A stretch of 64,000 bases of DNA, taken from JAXLQL01 sp046331625 (GTDB taxonomy: Bacteria; Acidobacteriota; Terriglobia; Bryobacterales; Bryobacteraceae). Positions within the stretch are counted from its first letter, which is position 1. Every line of letters begins with the position of its first letter. The notes under the pieces were generated by a model. That model searched no databases. It was not told the DNA's origin and saw nothing but the letters and a program-made list of their open reading frames with translations. The stretch is taken from positions 1 through 64,000 of the forward strand of contig JAXLQL010000013.1 in the NCBI GenBank assembly GCA_046331625.1, in the 5' to 3' direction. The translations under genes were made by a program, and so were the position numbers. Shown here piece after piece: positions 35,933 through 44,689 of the stretch.

Positions 35933-38545
35933 ATGCGGGCACTCAGAAGTCTGAAGTCCATTCTGAACCGGCTCCTAGACAGATCCCGCGTGGAACGGGA
36001 CCTCGATGACGAAATCCGCTCATATGTGGACGAGTTGACCGATTCGGCGATTCGGCGTGGAATGGGGCCGGACGAAGCCAGACGCGCCGCGATTCTCGAC
36101 AGCGGCGGAGTGGAACTGCTGAAGGACCAATGCCGGGACAGTTGGAGTTGGCGCAACCTCGAACTTCTTGCCTCGGATCTTCAACTAGGGATTCGGAAGC
36201 TGCTCCATTCTCCCGCCATCGCCTTCACAATCGTCATGACCATCGGCCTGGGGCTTGGATTGAACACAGCGCTATTCACGGTCTTCGATGCGTACGTTTT
36301 GAGCCCGCTCGCGATACCGGATGCACACAGTCTGTATGGATTTACGTGGTCGACCAAGTCCGGCAATGGCCACATGTTCGACACCGCCGAATTCGAATCG
36401 CTGCGCAGAGACGGCTCGGTATTTACGGACGTCGTCGCTACTCAAAATTTGCTCACGCGCATCGACGGGAACCCGATGTTCGGACAGTTTGTGTCCCGGA
36501 ACTACTTCGATATGCTCCGCGTCGGCCTCGAGGCCGGCAGGCATTTCTCGGAAGCTGAGGCCCGGGACGACGCGGTCATGGTGATTGGTTACGATGCCTG
36601 GCAAGCAAAGTTCGGATCGGACCCCGCAATCGTTGGACGCAAGCTACTTTTGAAAGGAGTCCCCGTCCATGTCGTCGGTGTGGCCAAACGCGGTTTCACG
36701 GGGCTGGGCGCGCAGCCCACCGAGTTTTGGGTCCCACTTTCGATCCATCGGCCCCTGGCAGGCGGAAAAACGGCGGGGTCTTTGAGCCTCATTGGAAGAC
36801 TGCGACCGGATCTCAGCCTGGATCAGGCGCGAGCGCAATTGCACATCTGGTCCAAGCTTTCCTCATCAGGCTTGCTGGAGCCGGAACAGGCAACCGGAGC
36901 CGTGCTGGTCTCTCGCAGCACCATCGTTCCGTTGAATCCAGGAGTGGTCGCGGCCATGGTCCCCGTATTCTTCGCGTTCGGCCTGGTTTTGGCGGGCGCT
37001 TGTGTCAATGTCGCCGGCATCTTGATGGCTCGCGCACTGGCACGATCGAACGAGATCGGAGTCCGCATCTCGCTTGGAGCCGGCAGAGGGCGCCTCATTC
37101 AGCAACTTCTGATGGAAAATATCGCTCTTGCGCTACCGGCGTGCGCCGTGGGCCTGATGATTTCGACGCTGACATTGCGGTTTGCGCATCGGGCGATCGT
37201 CAATAGCCTTCCGCCGGCCTATGCCAGATTGTTTCGGCTCCCCGATCTTTCCACCAACCAGGACACGATCCTTTTTTTGGTGCTCGCAACTGTTGGATCG
37301 GTTCTGCTGTTTGGCCTGTTGCCGGCCCTGAAGATCACGGCGGCGAGCCTCATGCAGTCGTCCAAGGGCGAGATGGCCTCGAGCCTCGCCCCGTCGCGTC
37401 TCCACGGTTTCTTGGTGATAGCGCAGATTGCAATCTGCACACTGCTGGCGATGTGCTCGGTCGTCGCGTTCAGAAGCCGCCTATCGGCGACTGGGATCGA
37501 CACCCACATGGACGCGTCGGGCGTCTATGATGTCCGAGTTTCCGGCGAGGTTCGCAAGAATGCGGTCGATGCCATGAAGAGGGCGGGCATGCAGGAAATC
37601 GCGGCGGTATGGCGAGTACCCTGGTCTGGTTCGCTTAGCCGGCTCGCGGCGATTCCCTCGGGGAGCACCGAAACGATCGCGGCCGGCTACAATCTCGTCT
37701 CACCGGAGTACTTTCAGATCTTGAAAATCTCTCTGGCATCGGGCCGGCTGTTTTCCGCGGACGAGGCTCGGTCCAGTTCGGCAGTGGTGGTGATAAGTGA
37801 GGCGACCGCTAGACGCTTTTGGCCAGGCCGGAACCCGCTTGGCCAAACAATCGGCATTGAAGCGCTCGACGGGGTCGACACGCCAGACACAGTTCGTTCG
37901 CTTCGCACCGTCGCAGTGGTGGGTGTGGTCAGAGACGCTGTCAACGGCATTCCCGCCAACGGAATCGATCGCACGTGCATATACTTCCCCTTGCTCCCAG
38001 GTGGCAAGCACGCTCTCTCGCTCTTGGTCAGGGCACGAGGGGACGCCGTTGAAGCTATCCGGACAATCGAACGGACTCTTGATGGGCTTGGCCGGGGGTC
38101 GGCGGATCGCATCGATCCGCTAGACGAAATCTACGCACTTGGCGTGTACCCGTTTCACATCCTGTGGTGGATTTCCCTGGCACTATGTGGGCTGTCGCTC
38201 TTGCTGATGGTCACCGGAGTACACGGAGTCACATCGAGTTGGGTGAATCAACGGAGGCAGGAGCTAGGAATCCGAATGGCCGTCGGCGCCTCGGCGTCCT
38301 CCATCATGGGCCTCGTTCTAGCGGGGAGCGTCCGGCTGAGTCTTTGTGGTGCTGCGATAGGATTGTTCTTCGCCGCTGCGCTGGCGCCTTTGGTTGCCAA
38401 CCAGATCGGTACGGTAGACCCTTACGACGTCACCGCCTATGCCGTCGCGTTCGCCGGAACGCTAGTGACTGCAGTTGCAGCTTCCGCCGTTCCGGCCTAC
38501 AACTCCGCTCGGGCAGATCCTCTTTCGTCGCTTAGATCAGCCTAG
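35933..38545 (+). CDS. ADOP-family ABC transporter permease (MacB/FtsX-like)
   Basis: An 870-residue permease of the acidobacterial duplicated orphan permease type. A short cytoplasmic N-terminus (about 1-80, VERDLDDEIRSYVDELTDSAIRRGM) precedes the first membrane segment. Two MacB periplasmic-core domains alternate with two FtsX domains: membrane segments near 90-110, four or so in the middle (VFFAFGLVLAGACVNVAGIL and others), and the last set in the final 130 residues. The permease signature RSNEIGVRISLGAGRGRLIQQLL and its counterpart RRQELGIRMAVGASASSIMGLVL mark the two halves. AAAGGAGG precedes the ATG at 35933. No ATPase gene is adjacent, as usual for these. The substrate is unknown. Confidence 0.9.
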   Translation: MRALRSLKSILNRLLDRSRVERDLDDEIRSYVDELTDSAIRRGMGPDEARRAAILDSGGVELLKDQCRDSWSWRNLELLASDLQLGIRKLLHSPAIAFTIVMTIGLGLGLNTALFTVFDAYVLSPLAIPDAHSLYGFTWSTKSGNGHMFDTAEFESLRRDGSVFTDVVATQNLLTRIDGNPMFGQFVSRNYFDMLRVGLEAGRHFSEAEARDDAVMVIGYDAWQAKFGSDPAIVGRKLLLKGVPVHVVGVAKRGFTGLGAQPTEFWVPLSIHRPLAGGKTAGSLSLIGRLRPDLSLDQARAQLHIWSKLSSSGLLEPEQATGAVLVSRSTIVPLNPGVVAAMVPVFFAFGLVLAGACVNVAGILMARALARSNEIGVRISLGAGRGRLIQQLLMENIALALPACAVGLMISTLTLRFAHRAIVNSLPPAYARLFRLPDLSTNQDTILFLVLATVGSVLLFGLLPALKITAASLMQSSKGEMASSLAPSRLHGFLVIAQIAICTLLAMCSVVAFRSRLSATGIDTHMDASGVYDVRVSGEVRKNAVDAMKRAGMQEIAAVWRVPWSGSLSRLAAIPSGSTETIAAGYNLVSPEYFQILKISLASGRLFSADEARSSSAVVVISEATARRFWPGRNPLGQTIGIEALDGVDTPDTVRSLRTVAVVGVVRDAVNGIPANGIDRTCIYFPLLPGGKHALSLLVRARGDAVEAIRTIERTLDGLGRGSADRIDPLDEIYALGVYPFHILWWISLALCGLSLLLMVTGVHGVTSSWVNQRRQELGIRMAVGASASSIMGLVLAGSVRLSLCGAAIGLFFAAALAPLVANQIGTVDPYDVTAYAVAFAGTLVTAVAASAVPAYNSARADPLSSLRSA

Positions 38546-38637
38546 CTTTCGCAAAAGCGCGCTCCTTACCCGAACGTTGGCGTGGCACACGACATGTCGC
38601 GAATAGGAGATGGGTGCTCTCGCCGCGGGTCCCGTCT

Positions 38638-38811
38638 CTAGTCCCTGTGAATCAAGCGGATTTGCGCGCGCGGGGGCGGTTTGAGAAACGCTGCCAACTT
38701 CGCGTGCCGTGCCTCGAGGTCCGGGACGATCCGGTTGAGGTCGTGCCCGAACTTCGCGGCGTGTGCATCCCGTACTCCGTACACTTCCTCAGCGATAGGG
38801 TCGCGCCATGA
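38638..38811 (-). pseudogene. Broken small antitoxin-like gene
   Basis: A minus-strand frame reads RDPIAEEVYGVRDAHAAKFG, then HDLNRIVPDLEARHAKLAAF, ending at TAG 38638. This matches a widespread family of small proteins beginning (M)xDPIVxEVRxxREEHAxxFxxDL, often next to toxin genes. The frame has no start: an in-register ATG (38810-38808) is out of frame by one base, so a one-base insertion near 38807 would explain the break. No toxin gene was recognised beside it. Confidence 0.5.
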
Positions 38812-39603
38812 CTAACGGGTGAACGGGAGTTCTTGCGGCGTGCAGACGAGGGTTCCTGCGTACCCATGCTCCCTTGGAATCCTTTCTACATCGCGACGAG
38901 GGTGCGGGTTGGCGATGTGCCGCAAGTTCCAAGCCAAACAAAATAGTCTCAGCCCATCACGAAGGCAGCGGCGAATTGTACCGCGTCCTCGATGGCTCAC
39001 GGAATCGCGCCGGGCGCTATTAGGGCTGTCGCTAGTTCCATTGTGCCGCTTGTCACCGGGAACGTTTTAGTCAATCGAAGCGCCCACCCGGCGGCGGCGC
39101 TCGACAGCGGCCACGTCGCCCTTGACGCACTCGGCGATCACGGCAGGGGATCCCGCCTGCGTGTGGCGGTGCTCCCTTCACCACTTCTGTGAGGAGTTAT
39201 CGAACCGCGGCGGCTGGATGACGGCTCGGGCGAGCCGCCAATTCGCTGATGATCGTAGTCTCCAATAGACCAGAGGCTTCTCAGTCATCGCAGTTTCCTC
39301 AATTGCCCCATCGTCCCGATGACGCGGCTCGCCGTGGGTTTGATTGTCTTGCCGGATGCCGATCATTTCAGGCTGCTTGAACGTCGAGGAAGAGTCGCGC
39401 GGTGTAGAGCTTCGCGTACAGCGGGACAAAACGGGCACCTTTGCCACTACGCGACAGGTCGGGAATGAATCGGCGCACTCGCTGGGTGCCACGCGACCAG
39501 GGCAACACCCCTTCTCGCGGCCCAAGCCGAAGCCGTCTTTGACCAAGCTCTCGACGGGGCATTCGATGACGCACCAGCCCGCGATGTAGAATGGCAATCG
39601 GAA
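38812..39603. other. Gene-poor, apparently decayed stretch
   Basis: Nearly 800 bp without a convincing gene, on top of about 90 bp before the broken antitoxin-like gene. Base composition is more mixed than in the neighbours. On the minus strand near 39368-39574 a fragment reading DLSRSGKGARFVPLYAKLYTARLF has a weak resemblance to the C-terminal winged-helix end of some acidobacterial transposase-associated proteins; this is not a firm call. No inverted-repeat ends or target duplication were seen. Confidence 0.35.
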
Positions 39604-42249
39604 ATGCTGTCGAGACCGGTCCTCATCCTCTTCCCCGCCCTAGCCGCCTTCGCGCAGAACGTCGACTTCCAGCGCGACATCCGTCCCCTCCTCGCCAAGA
39701 ACTGCCTCGCCTGCCACGGACCCGACGACAAGTCGCGCCAAGGCAACCTCCGCCTCGACCTGCGCGACGGCGCCATCGGAAAAATGGGCGGCTCCGCGGG
39801 CATCGTCCCGTTCGACAGCGCCACGAGCAAAGTGATTCAGCGCGTTACCGCAGCCACGAATCCGATGCCGCCCGGTGGCAAACGCCTCACCGAAACCGAA
39901 GTCGCGAGCCTCAAGCGCTGGATCGACACCGGCGCACGCTACCAGAAACACTGGGCATTCGAAAAGCCGGTTCGCACGGAGCCGCCGCAGTCGAAGTGGG
40001 GCCGCAATCCGATCGACGCCTTCGTGATGGCGCGACTCGAGAAAGAAGGACTGCAACCCTCCCGCGAGGCCGACCGCCACACGCTCATCCGCCGCGTTTC
40101 GCTCGACCTCACCGGCCTGCCGCCCACTCCCGAACAAGTCGAGGCATTCGTGAAAGACCGCGGCGCCGACGCCTACGAGCGCCTCGTCAAATCGCTCCTT
40201 GCGAGCGACCACTACGGCGAGCGTTGGGCCCGCGTCTGGCTCGATCTCGCCCGCTACGCCGATAGCCAAGGTTACGAGAAAGACAACAAGCGAATCATCT
40301 GGCCCTATCGCGATTGGGTAATCCGCGCCTTCAACGCGAACATGCCGTTCGATCGCTTCACTACGCTCCAACTCGCCGGAGATCTGCTCCCTGACGCAAG
40401 CCAGGACGATCTGATCGCCACCGGTTTCCATCGCAACACGATGACCAACACCGAAGGCGGCACCGATGACGAGGAGTTCCGCGATGCGGCCATCAAAGAT
40501 CGCGTCGCCACTACAGGCCAAGTGTGGATGGGGCTGACGTGGGGCTGTGCGCAATGCCACTCGCACAAGTACGATCCGCTCGCGCACAAGGAGTTCTACC
40601 AGATCTACGCGTTCTTCAACCAGACGGAAGACGAAGACAAACCCGATGACCGGCCTACGTTGAAGTTCGCCAACACCTCCACGCTCATCATGCGCGAGCT
40701 TGCCCCCGAGAAGCGCCGCCGCACCCGTATCCACGAACGCGGCAGTTTCCTCAACCCCGGCGCAGACGTGGAGCCAGCCGTTCCCGCCGCGTTCCATCCC
40801 CTGCCAGAAGGCGCGCCGCGCAACCGGCTCGGCTTGGCCAAGTGGCTGATGGACCCCGAAAATCCCCTGGTGGCCCGCGTCGCTGTAAACCGTTTCTGGG
40901 CGAGATTGTTTGGAACAGGAATCGTCGAATCTGAAGAGGACTTCGGTTCGCAAGGCATGCTCCCCTCGCATCCGGAACTTCTCGACTGGCTCGCCACCGA
41001 GTACATCCGCCTCGGGTGGGACACCAAGGCCCTGCTCGAAACGATCGTGCTCTCGGCCACGTATCGCCAATCATCCGACGTCACGCCGGCTCTCACCAAA
41101 CGCGATCCCTACAATCGCATCCTTGCCCGTGGACCGCGCTTCCGCCTCGACTCAGAAATCGTCCGCGACCAGGCGCTGGCCGCATCGGGACTGTTGAGCG
41201 CCAAGATGTATGGCGCGCCCGTGATGCCTTGGCAACCAGATGGCATCTGGCAGATGGAGTACAACTCCGAGCGCTGGTCGCCAAGTCCGGGCGAAGACAA
41301 GTATCGCCGCGCGCTCTACACGTTCTGGCGTCGAACGGCTCCCTACCCCGCCGCCATGAACTTCGATTCGCCCTCGGGCGAAACGTGCACCATGCGCCGC
41401 ATCCGAACCAATACGCCGCTCCAAGCGCTCACCACGCTCAACGATCCGGTACAGATGGAAGCCGCGCAGCGGCTCGCGCTCCGCGTGGCCAACGACACCG
41501 GACAAACCGCCGAACAGCGCGCCGAGCGCATGTTCCGCATGGTGCTGGTGCGTCCGCCGCGACCCGAAGAGACGCTCCGCCTGGTGAAGCTCCATCGCGA
41601 GGCTCGGCACGAACTCGACTCGCGCAAGGAGTCGGTGGCCAAGCTCCTGCACTACGATCGCGTGCTCTATCCCGAAGAGCGCACCCTCACGCTCGTCGCC
41701 GACACGCGAACCCAAGCGGCCACCGCACGCTATCGGTTCGACGATCCTGGCACCGGCTGGACCTCCGCCGCCTACGACGATTCGTCTTGGAAAACGGGCC
41801 AGGGCGTCTTTGCGCACTTCCGCAAGAAGCCGGAGGAAATTGCCGAGGTTGGCACCCCTTGGGATGCCGACGCGGTCTGGATGCGCTACACATTTGACTT
41901 GCCTGCCGAGAAACTCGAGGACTTCCGCCTCCAGATCCGCTACGTCGGCGGCTTCGAAGCGTTCCTCAACGGCGTCTCATTCGGCCAGTCGAACATGGAC
42001 CGCTCGATCTTTCACGAGTTCCCGGTTTCACATCCGGCGACAGCCGCGGCACGACCGGGCCGCAACGTGCTCGCCATCCGCGCCTATCGCACGCGCGAAA
42101 AGGAAGACGTCTACTACGTGGACGCTGGGCTCACCGCCAAGCGACCCGTGGAGGGCGCGACGCAGCGCAAAGAAGATGTGGACCGCGCGGCGTGGGTGGT
42201 GGTTGCGAACACGGTGTTGAATCTCGACGAGACCCTGACGAGGCGCTGA
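39604..42249 (+). CDS. DUF1549/DUF1553 protein with planctomycete-type cytochrome c domain
   Basis: An 881-residue exported protein of the PSCyt1-PSD1 family. A signal peptide (MLSRPVLILFPALAAFA) leads to a PSCyt1 domain with heme motif CLACH (about residues 36-40). The DUF1549 domain follows (WGRNPIDAFVMARLEKEGL, LTGLPPTPEQVEAF), with a second CAQCH motif. A DUF1553 region follows (PENPLVARVAVNRFWARLFGTGIV, MRRIRTNTPLQALTTLNDP). Residues about 700-860 form a beta-sandwich insert resembling carbohydrate-binding or F5/8 domains. It is always paired with a DUF1501 gene, here 2 bp downstream. Enzymatic function is unproven; envelope polysaccharide or organic-matter degradation is suspected. Confidence 0.9.
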   Translation: MLSRPVLILFPALAAFAQNVDFQRDIRPLLAKNCLACHGPDDKSRQGNLRLDLRDGAIGKMGGSAGIVPFDSATSKVIQRVTAATNPMPPGGKRLTETEVASLKRWIDTGARYQKHWAFEKPVRTEPPQSKWGRNPIDAFVMARLEKEGLQPSREADRHTLIRRVSLDLTGLPPTPEQVEAFVKDRGADAYERLVKSLLASDHYGERWARVWLDLARYADSQGYEKDNKRIIWPYRDWVIRAFNANMPFDRFTTLQLAGDLLPDASQDDLIATGFHRNTMTNTEGGTDDEEFRDAAIKDRVATTGQVWMGLTWGCAQCHSHKYDPLAHKEFYQIYAFFNQTEDEDKPDDRPTLKFANTSTLIMRELAPEKRRRTRIHERGSFLNPGADVEPAVPAAFHPLPEGAPRNRLGLAKWLMDPENPLVARVAVNRFWARLFGTGIVESEEDFGSQGMLPSHPELLDWLATEYIRLGWDTKALLETIVLSATYRQSSDVTPALTKRDPYNRILARGPRFRLDSEIVRDQALAASGLLSAKMYGAPVMPWQPDGIWQMEYNSERWSPSPGEDKYRRALYTFWRRTAPYPAAMNFDSPSGETCTMRRIRTNTPLQALTTLNDPVQMEAAQRLALRVANDTGQTAEQRAERMFRMVLVRPPRPEETLRLVKLHREARHELDSRKESVAKLLHYDRVLYPEERTLTLVADTRTQAATARYRFDDPGTGWTSAAYDDSSWKTGQGVFAHFRKKPEEIAEVGTPWDADAVWMRYTFDLPAEKLEDFRLQIRYVGGFEAFLNGVSFGQSNMDRSIFHEFPVSHPATAAARPGRNVLAIRAYRTREKEDVYYVDAGLTAKRPVEGATQRKEDVDRAAWVVVANTVLNLDETLTRR

Positions 42250-42251
42250 CA

Positions 42252-43709
42252 ATGAATCCTCAACTGGAACTGATTCGCGCACAGACGCGCCGCCACTTTC
42301 TCGAGAACTGCCGGCTCGGGCTGGCCGGAGCTTTCCTCGGCGGCGCCGCCGGTCACGCGGCCACTACCTCCGATCCGCCGGCTAACCCGCTCGCCGTGCG
42401 CATGCCGCATTTTCCCGCCAAGGCGAAGTCGGTGATTTATCTGCACATGGTGGGGTCGCCAACGCAGCTCGAGCTGTTTGACTACAAGCCCGAACTGCAG
42501 AAATACGACGGCAAGGATTGTCCGCAGCACCTGCTCGAAGGCAAGCGTTTCGCGTTCATCAAAGGCGTTCCGAAGTTGATGGGCACGCCGTACAAGTTCG
42601 CGCCGCAGGGACAGTCGGGACAGATGGTGAGCGAGTTGCTGCCGCACTTCTCCACCATGGTGGATCGCGTGGCCGTCGTCCGGAGCATGCGTACGGACCA
42701 GTTCAACCACGCGCCCGCGCAGCTCTTCATCCACACCGGAAACCCGCGCCTCGGCTACGCATCGATGGGCGCGTGGGCCACCTATGGGCTCGGCACCGAG
42801 AATCAGAACCTACCAGGATTCGTAGTGCTCCTGAGCGGCGGACAAACGCCGAGCGCGGGCAAGAGCGTTTGGGCGAGCGGATTCCTGCCCTCGGTCTATC
42901 AAGGCGTGCAGTGTCGCAGCGAAGGTGAGCCCGTTCTGTTTCTGAATGACCCTGAAGGCATCACGCGATCGATGCGGCGCAAGACGCTCGACGCGCTCCG
43001 CGACCTCAACCAGATGGAGCAGAAGCAATTCGGCGATCCGGAAACTCAGGCGCGCATCTCGCAATACGAGCTCGCCTATCGCATGCAGATTTCGGTGCCC
43101 GAAGTGATGGACATCTCACGCGAGCCCGAGCGCGTGCACCGCGCCTACGCCACCGAGCCCGGCAAGTCAACCTTCGCCAACAACTGCCTGCTGGCCCGGC
43201 GCTTGGTGGAAAACGGAGTTCGGTTCGTGCAGCTTTACCACTGGGGTTGGGACCATCACGGGTCCAACCGCCGCGAAGACATCCGCTACGATCTGCCACT
43301 CAAGACGCGCAGCATCGATCAGCCGATGACCGCGCTGCTGCGCGACCTCGATCAGCGCGGACTGCTCGACCAGACGCTCGTCGTCTGGAGCGGCGAGTTC
43401 GGCCGCACGCCGATGCGCGAGAACCGTGGAGGATCGTATGGCGAGTACATCGGTCGCGATCATCATCCCTACGCATTCACCATCTGGATGGCCGGTGGAG
43501 GAATCAAGGGCGGCGTCTCGTTCGGCGAGACCGACGAAATCGGCTACTATCCGGTGAAAGACGCAATGACGCCGCGCGATCTGCAGCGCACCGCGATGCA
43601 CTTGCTCGGTATCGAGGCGTTCAAGCTGTCGTATCCATTCCAGGGACTGAACCAGCGGCTGGTGGGTCCCACCGATGAAGCGAGGGTGATGTCTGGATTG
43701 CTGGCGTAG
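42252..43709 (+). CDS. DUF1501 protein, sulfatase/phosphatase-superfamily fold
   Basis: A 485-residue protein with an N-terminal twin-arginine-like leader (TRRHFLENCRLGLAGAFLGGAA). The DUF1501 domain follows: KAKSVIYLHMVGSPTQLELFDYKPEL, then GGQTPSAGKSVWASGFLP, FANNCLLARRLVENGVRFVQLYHWGWDHH and VVWSGEFGRTP with the following GRDHHPYAFTIWMAGGGIKGG. The family resembles alkaline-phosphatase-type metalloenzymes. Export by Tat is likely, with metal loading in the cytoplasm. The ATG at 42252 is two bases after the stop of the DUF1549/1553 gene, so they are translationally coupled. The substrate is unknown. Confidence 0.9.
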   Translation: MNPQLELIRAQTRRHFLENCRLGLAGAFLGGAAGHAATTSDPPANPLAVRMPHFPAKAKSVIYLHMVGSPTQLELFDYKPELQKYDGKDCPQHLLEGKRFAFIKGVPKLMGTPYKFAPQGQSGQMVSELLPHFSTMVDRVAVVRSMRTDQFNHAPAQLFIHTGNPRLGYASMGAWATYGLGTENQNLPGFVVLLSGGQTPSAGKSVWASGFLPSVYQGVQCRSEGEPVLFLNDPEGITRSMRRKTLDALRDLNQMEQKQFGDPETQARISQYELAYRMQISVPEVMDISREPERVHRAYATEPGKSTFANNCLLARRLVENGVRFVQLYHWGWDHHGSNRREDIRYDLPLKTRSIDQPMTALLRDLDQRGLLDQTLVVWSGEFGRTPMRENRGGSYGEYIGRDHHPYAFTIWMAGGGIKGGVSFGETDEIGYYPVKDAMTPRDLQRTAMHLLGIEAFKLSYPFQGLNQRLVGPTDEARVMSGLLA

Positions 43710-43714
43710 GACGC

Positions 43715-44659
43715 TCAGCGGACGGCCGCGATCTCGGCGACCTCAGCATCGGAAAGCCGTAGCCCCGCAGCGCCGATCACTCCGTTGAGCTGCTCGGCCG
43801 ACCGCAACCCTACGATCGCGCCCGTGACGGCCGGATTCCGCAAGGTCCACGCAATCGCCACCTCGCCCGCCGTGCGCCCGTGCCGCGCGCCGATTTCCAC
43901 CAGCTTGTCCGCCACAGCGAGATTGCGCGTCAACAGCGGTTCCTGGAAATCCGGCTTGCGCTGGCGATGATCGTCCGCGGCCATGGTCGCGATCCGCTCG
44001 CGCGTCATCTTGCCCGAGAGCAGCCCCGAAGCCATCGGCGAGTACACGATTGCGCCGATCCCGTTCGCCTGGCAATACGGCAACTGCGACTCACCGACTT
44101 CCGGACGAATGATCGAATACGGCGGCTGCAGCGATGTGATCGGCGCGATCGCTTGGGCACGCTCGAGCTGGCTCTTGCTGAAGTTGGAAACACCGATCCA
44201 GCGGACCTTGCCTTCCTGCTTCAACCGCGCGAGCGTCTCCCAGCCCTCTTCCACGTCTTCATCGGGTTCTGGCCAGTGGACCTGATAGAGATCAATCGTA
44301 TCCACCTTCAGCCGGCGCAGGCTCGCCTCGCACTCCCGGCGAACCGAATCCCGTTTCAAACATTTCCCGATCTGCCTGTTTTCGTCCCAAACGCGCGCGC
44401 ACTTGGTGAACACGTACGGCCGCGGCGATACACCTTCGAGCGCGCGAGCCACCACTTCTTCCGAGTGCCCCAGACCATAGACGGCTGCCGTGTCGATCCA
44501 GTTCACGCCCGCATCGATGGCCGCGCGAGTGGCCGCGATCGAGTCATTGTCGTCCTGCGGTCCCCAGGCGAAGGCCCAGCCTCCGCCGCCCATCGCCCAT
44601 GCGCCCACGCCCAATACCGTGATGTCGAGATCGCTATTGCCGAGTCTGCGTTTTTCCAT
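43715..44659 (-). CDS. Aldo/keto reductase
   Basis: A 314-residue (alpha/beta)8-barrel NADPH-dependent oxidoreductase. The catalytic tetrad is intact: Asp56, Tyr61 (DTAAVYG), Lys86 (FTKC) and His128 (QVHW). The NADP-binding end is present (AIVGLRSAEQLNGVIGAAGLRL). The long insertion typical of the YajO/Gcy-like subfamilies is short here. It is the first of two minus-strand genes; the gamma-glutamyltransferase gene is 30 bp upstream. The substrate is not predictable. Confidence 0.9.
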   Translation of the reverse strand: MEKRRLGNSDLDITVLGVGAWAMGGGGWAFAWGPQDDNDSIAATRAAIDAGVNWIDTAAVYGLGHSEEVVARALEGVSPRPYVFTKCARVWDENRQIGKCLKRDSVRRECEASLRRLKVDTIDLYQVHWPEPDEDVEEGWETLARLKQEGKVRWIGVSNFSKSQLERAQAIAPITSLQPPYSIIRPEVGESQLPYCQANGIGAIVYSPMASGLLSGKMTRERIATMAADDHRQRKPDFQEPLLTRNLAVADKLVEIGARHGRTAGEVAIAWTLRNPAVTGAIVGLRSAEQLNGVIGAAGLRLSDAEVAEIAAVR

Positions 44660-44689
44660 GTCCTGCCATTATCCTCTACGCGAGCCGAA

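Noticed and set aside
39640..41070. Minus-strand ORF of 476 codons over the DUF1549/1553 gene
   Set aside because: Antisense to a gene with clear family motifs; no ribosome binding site or domain.
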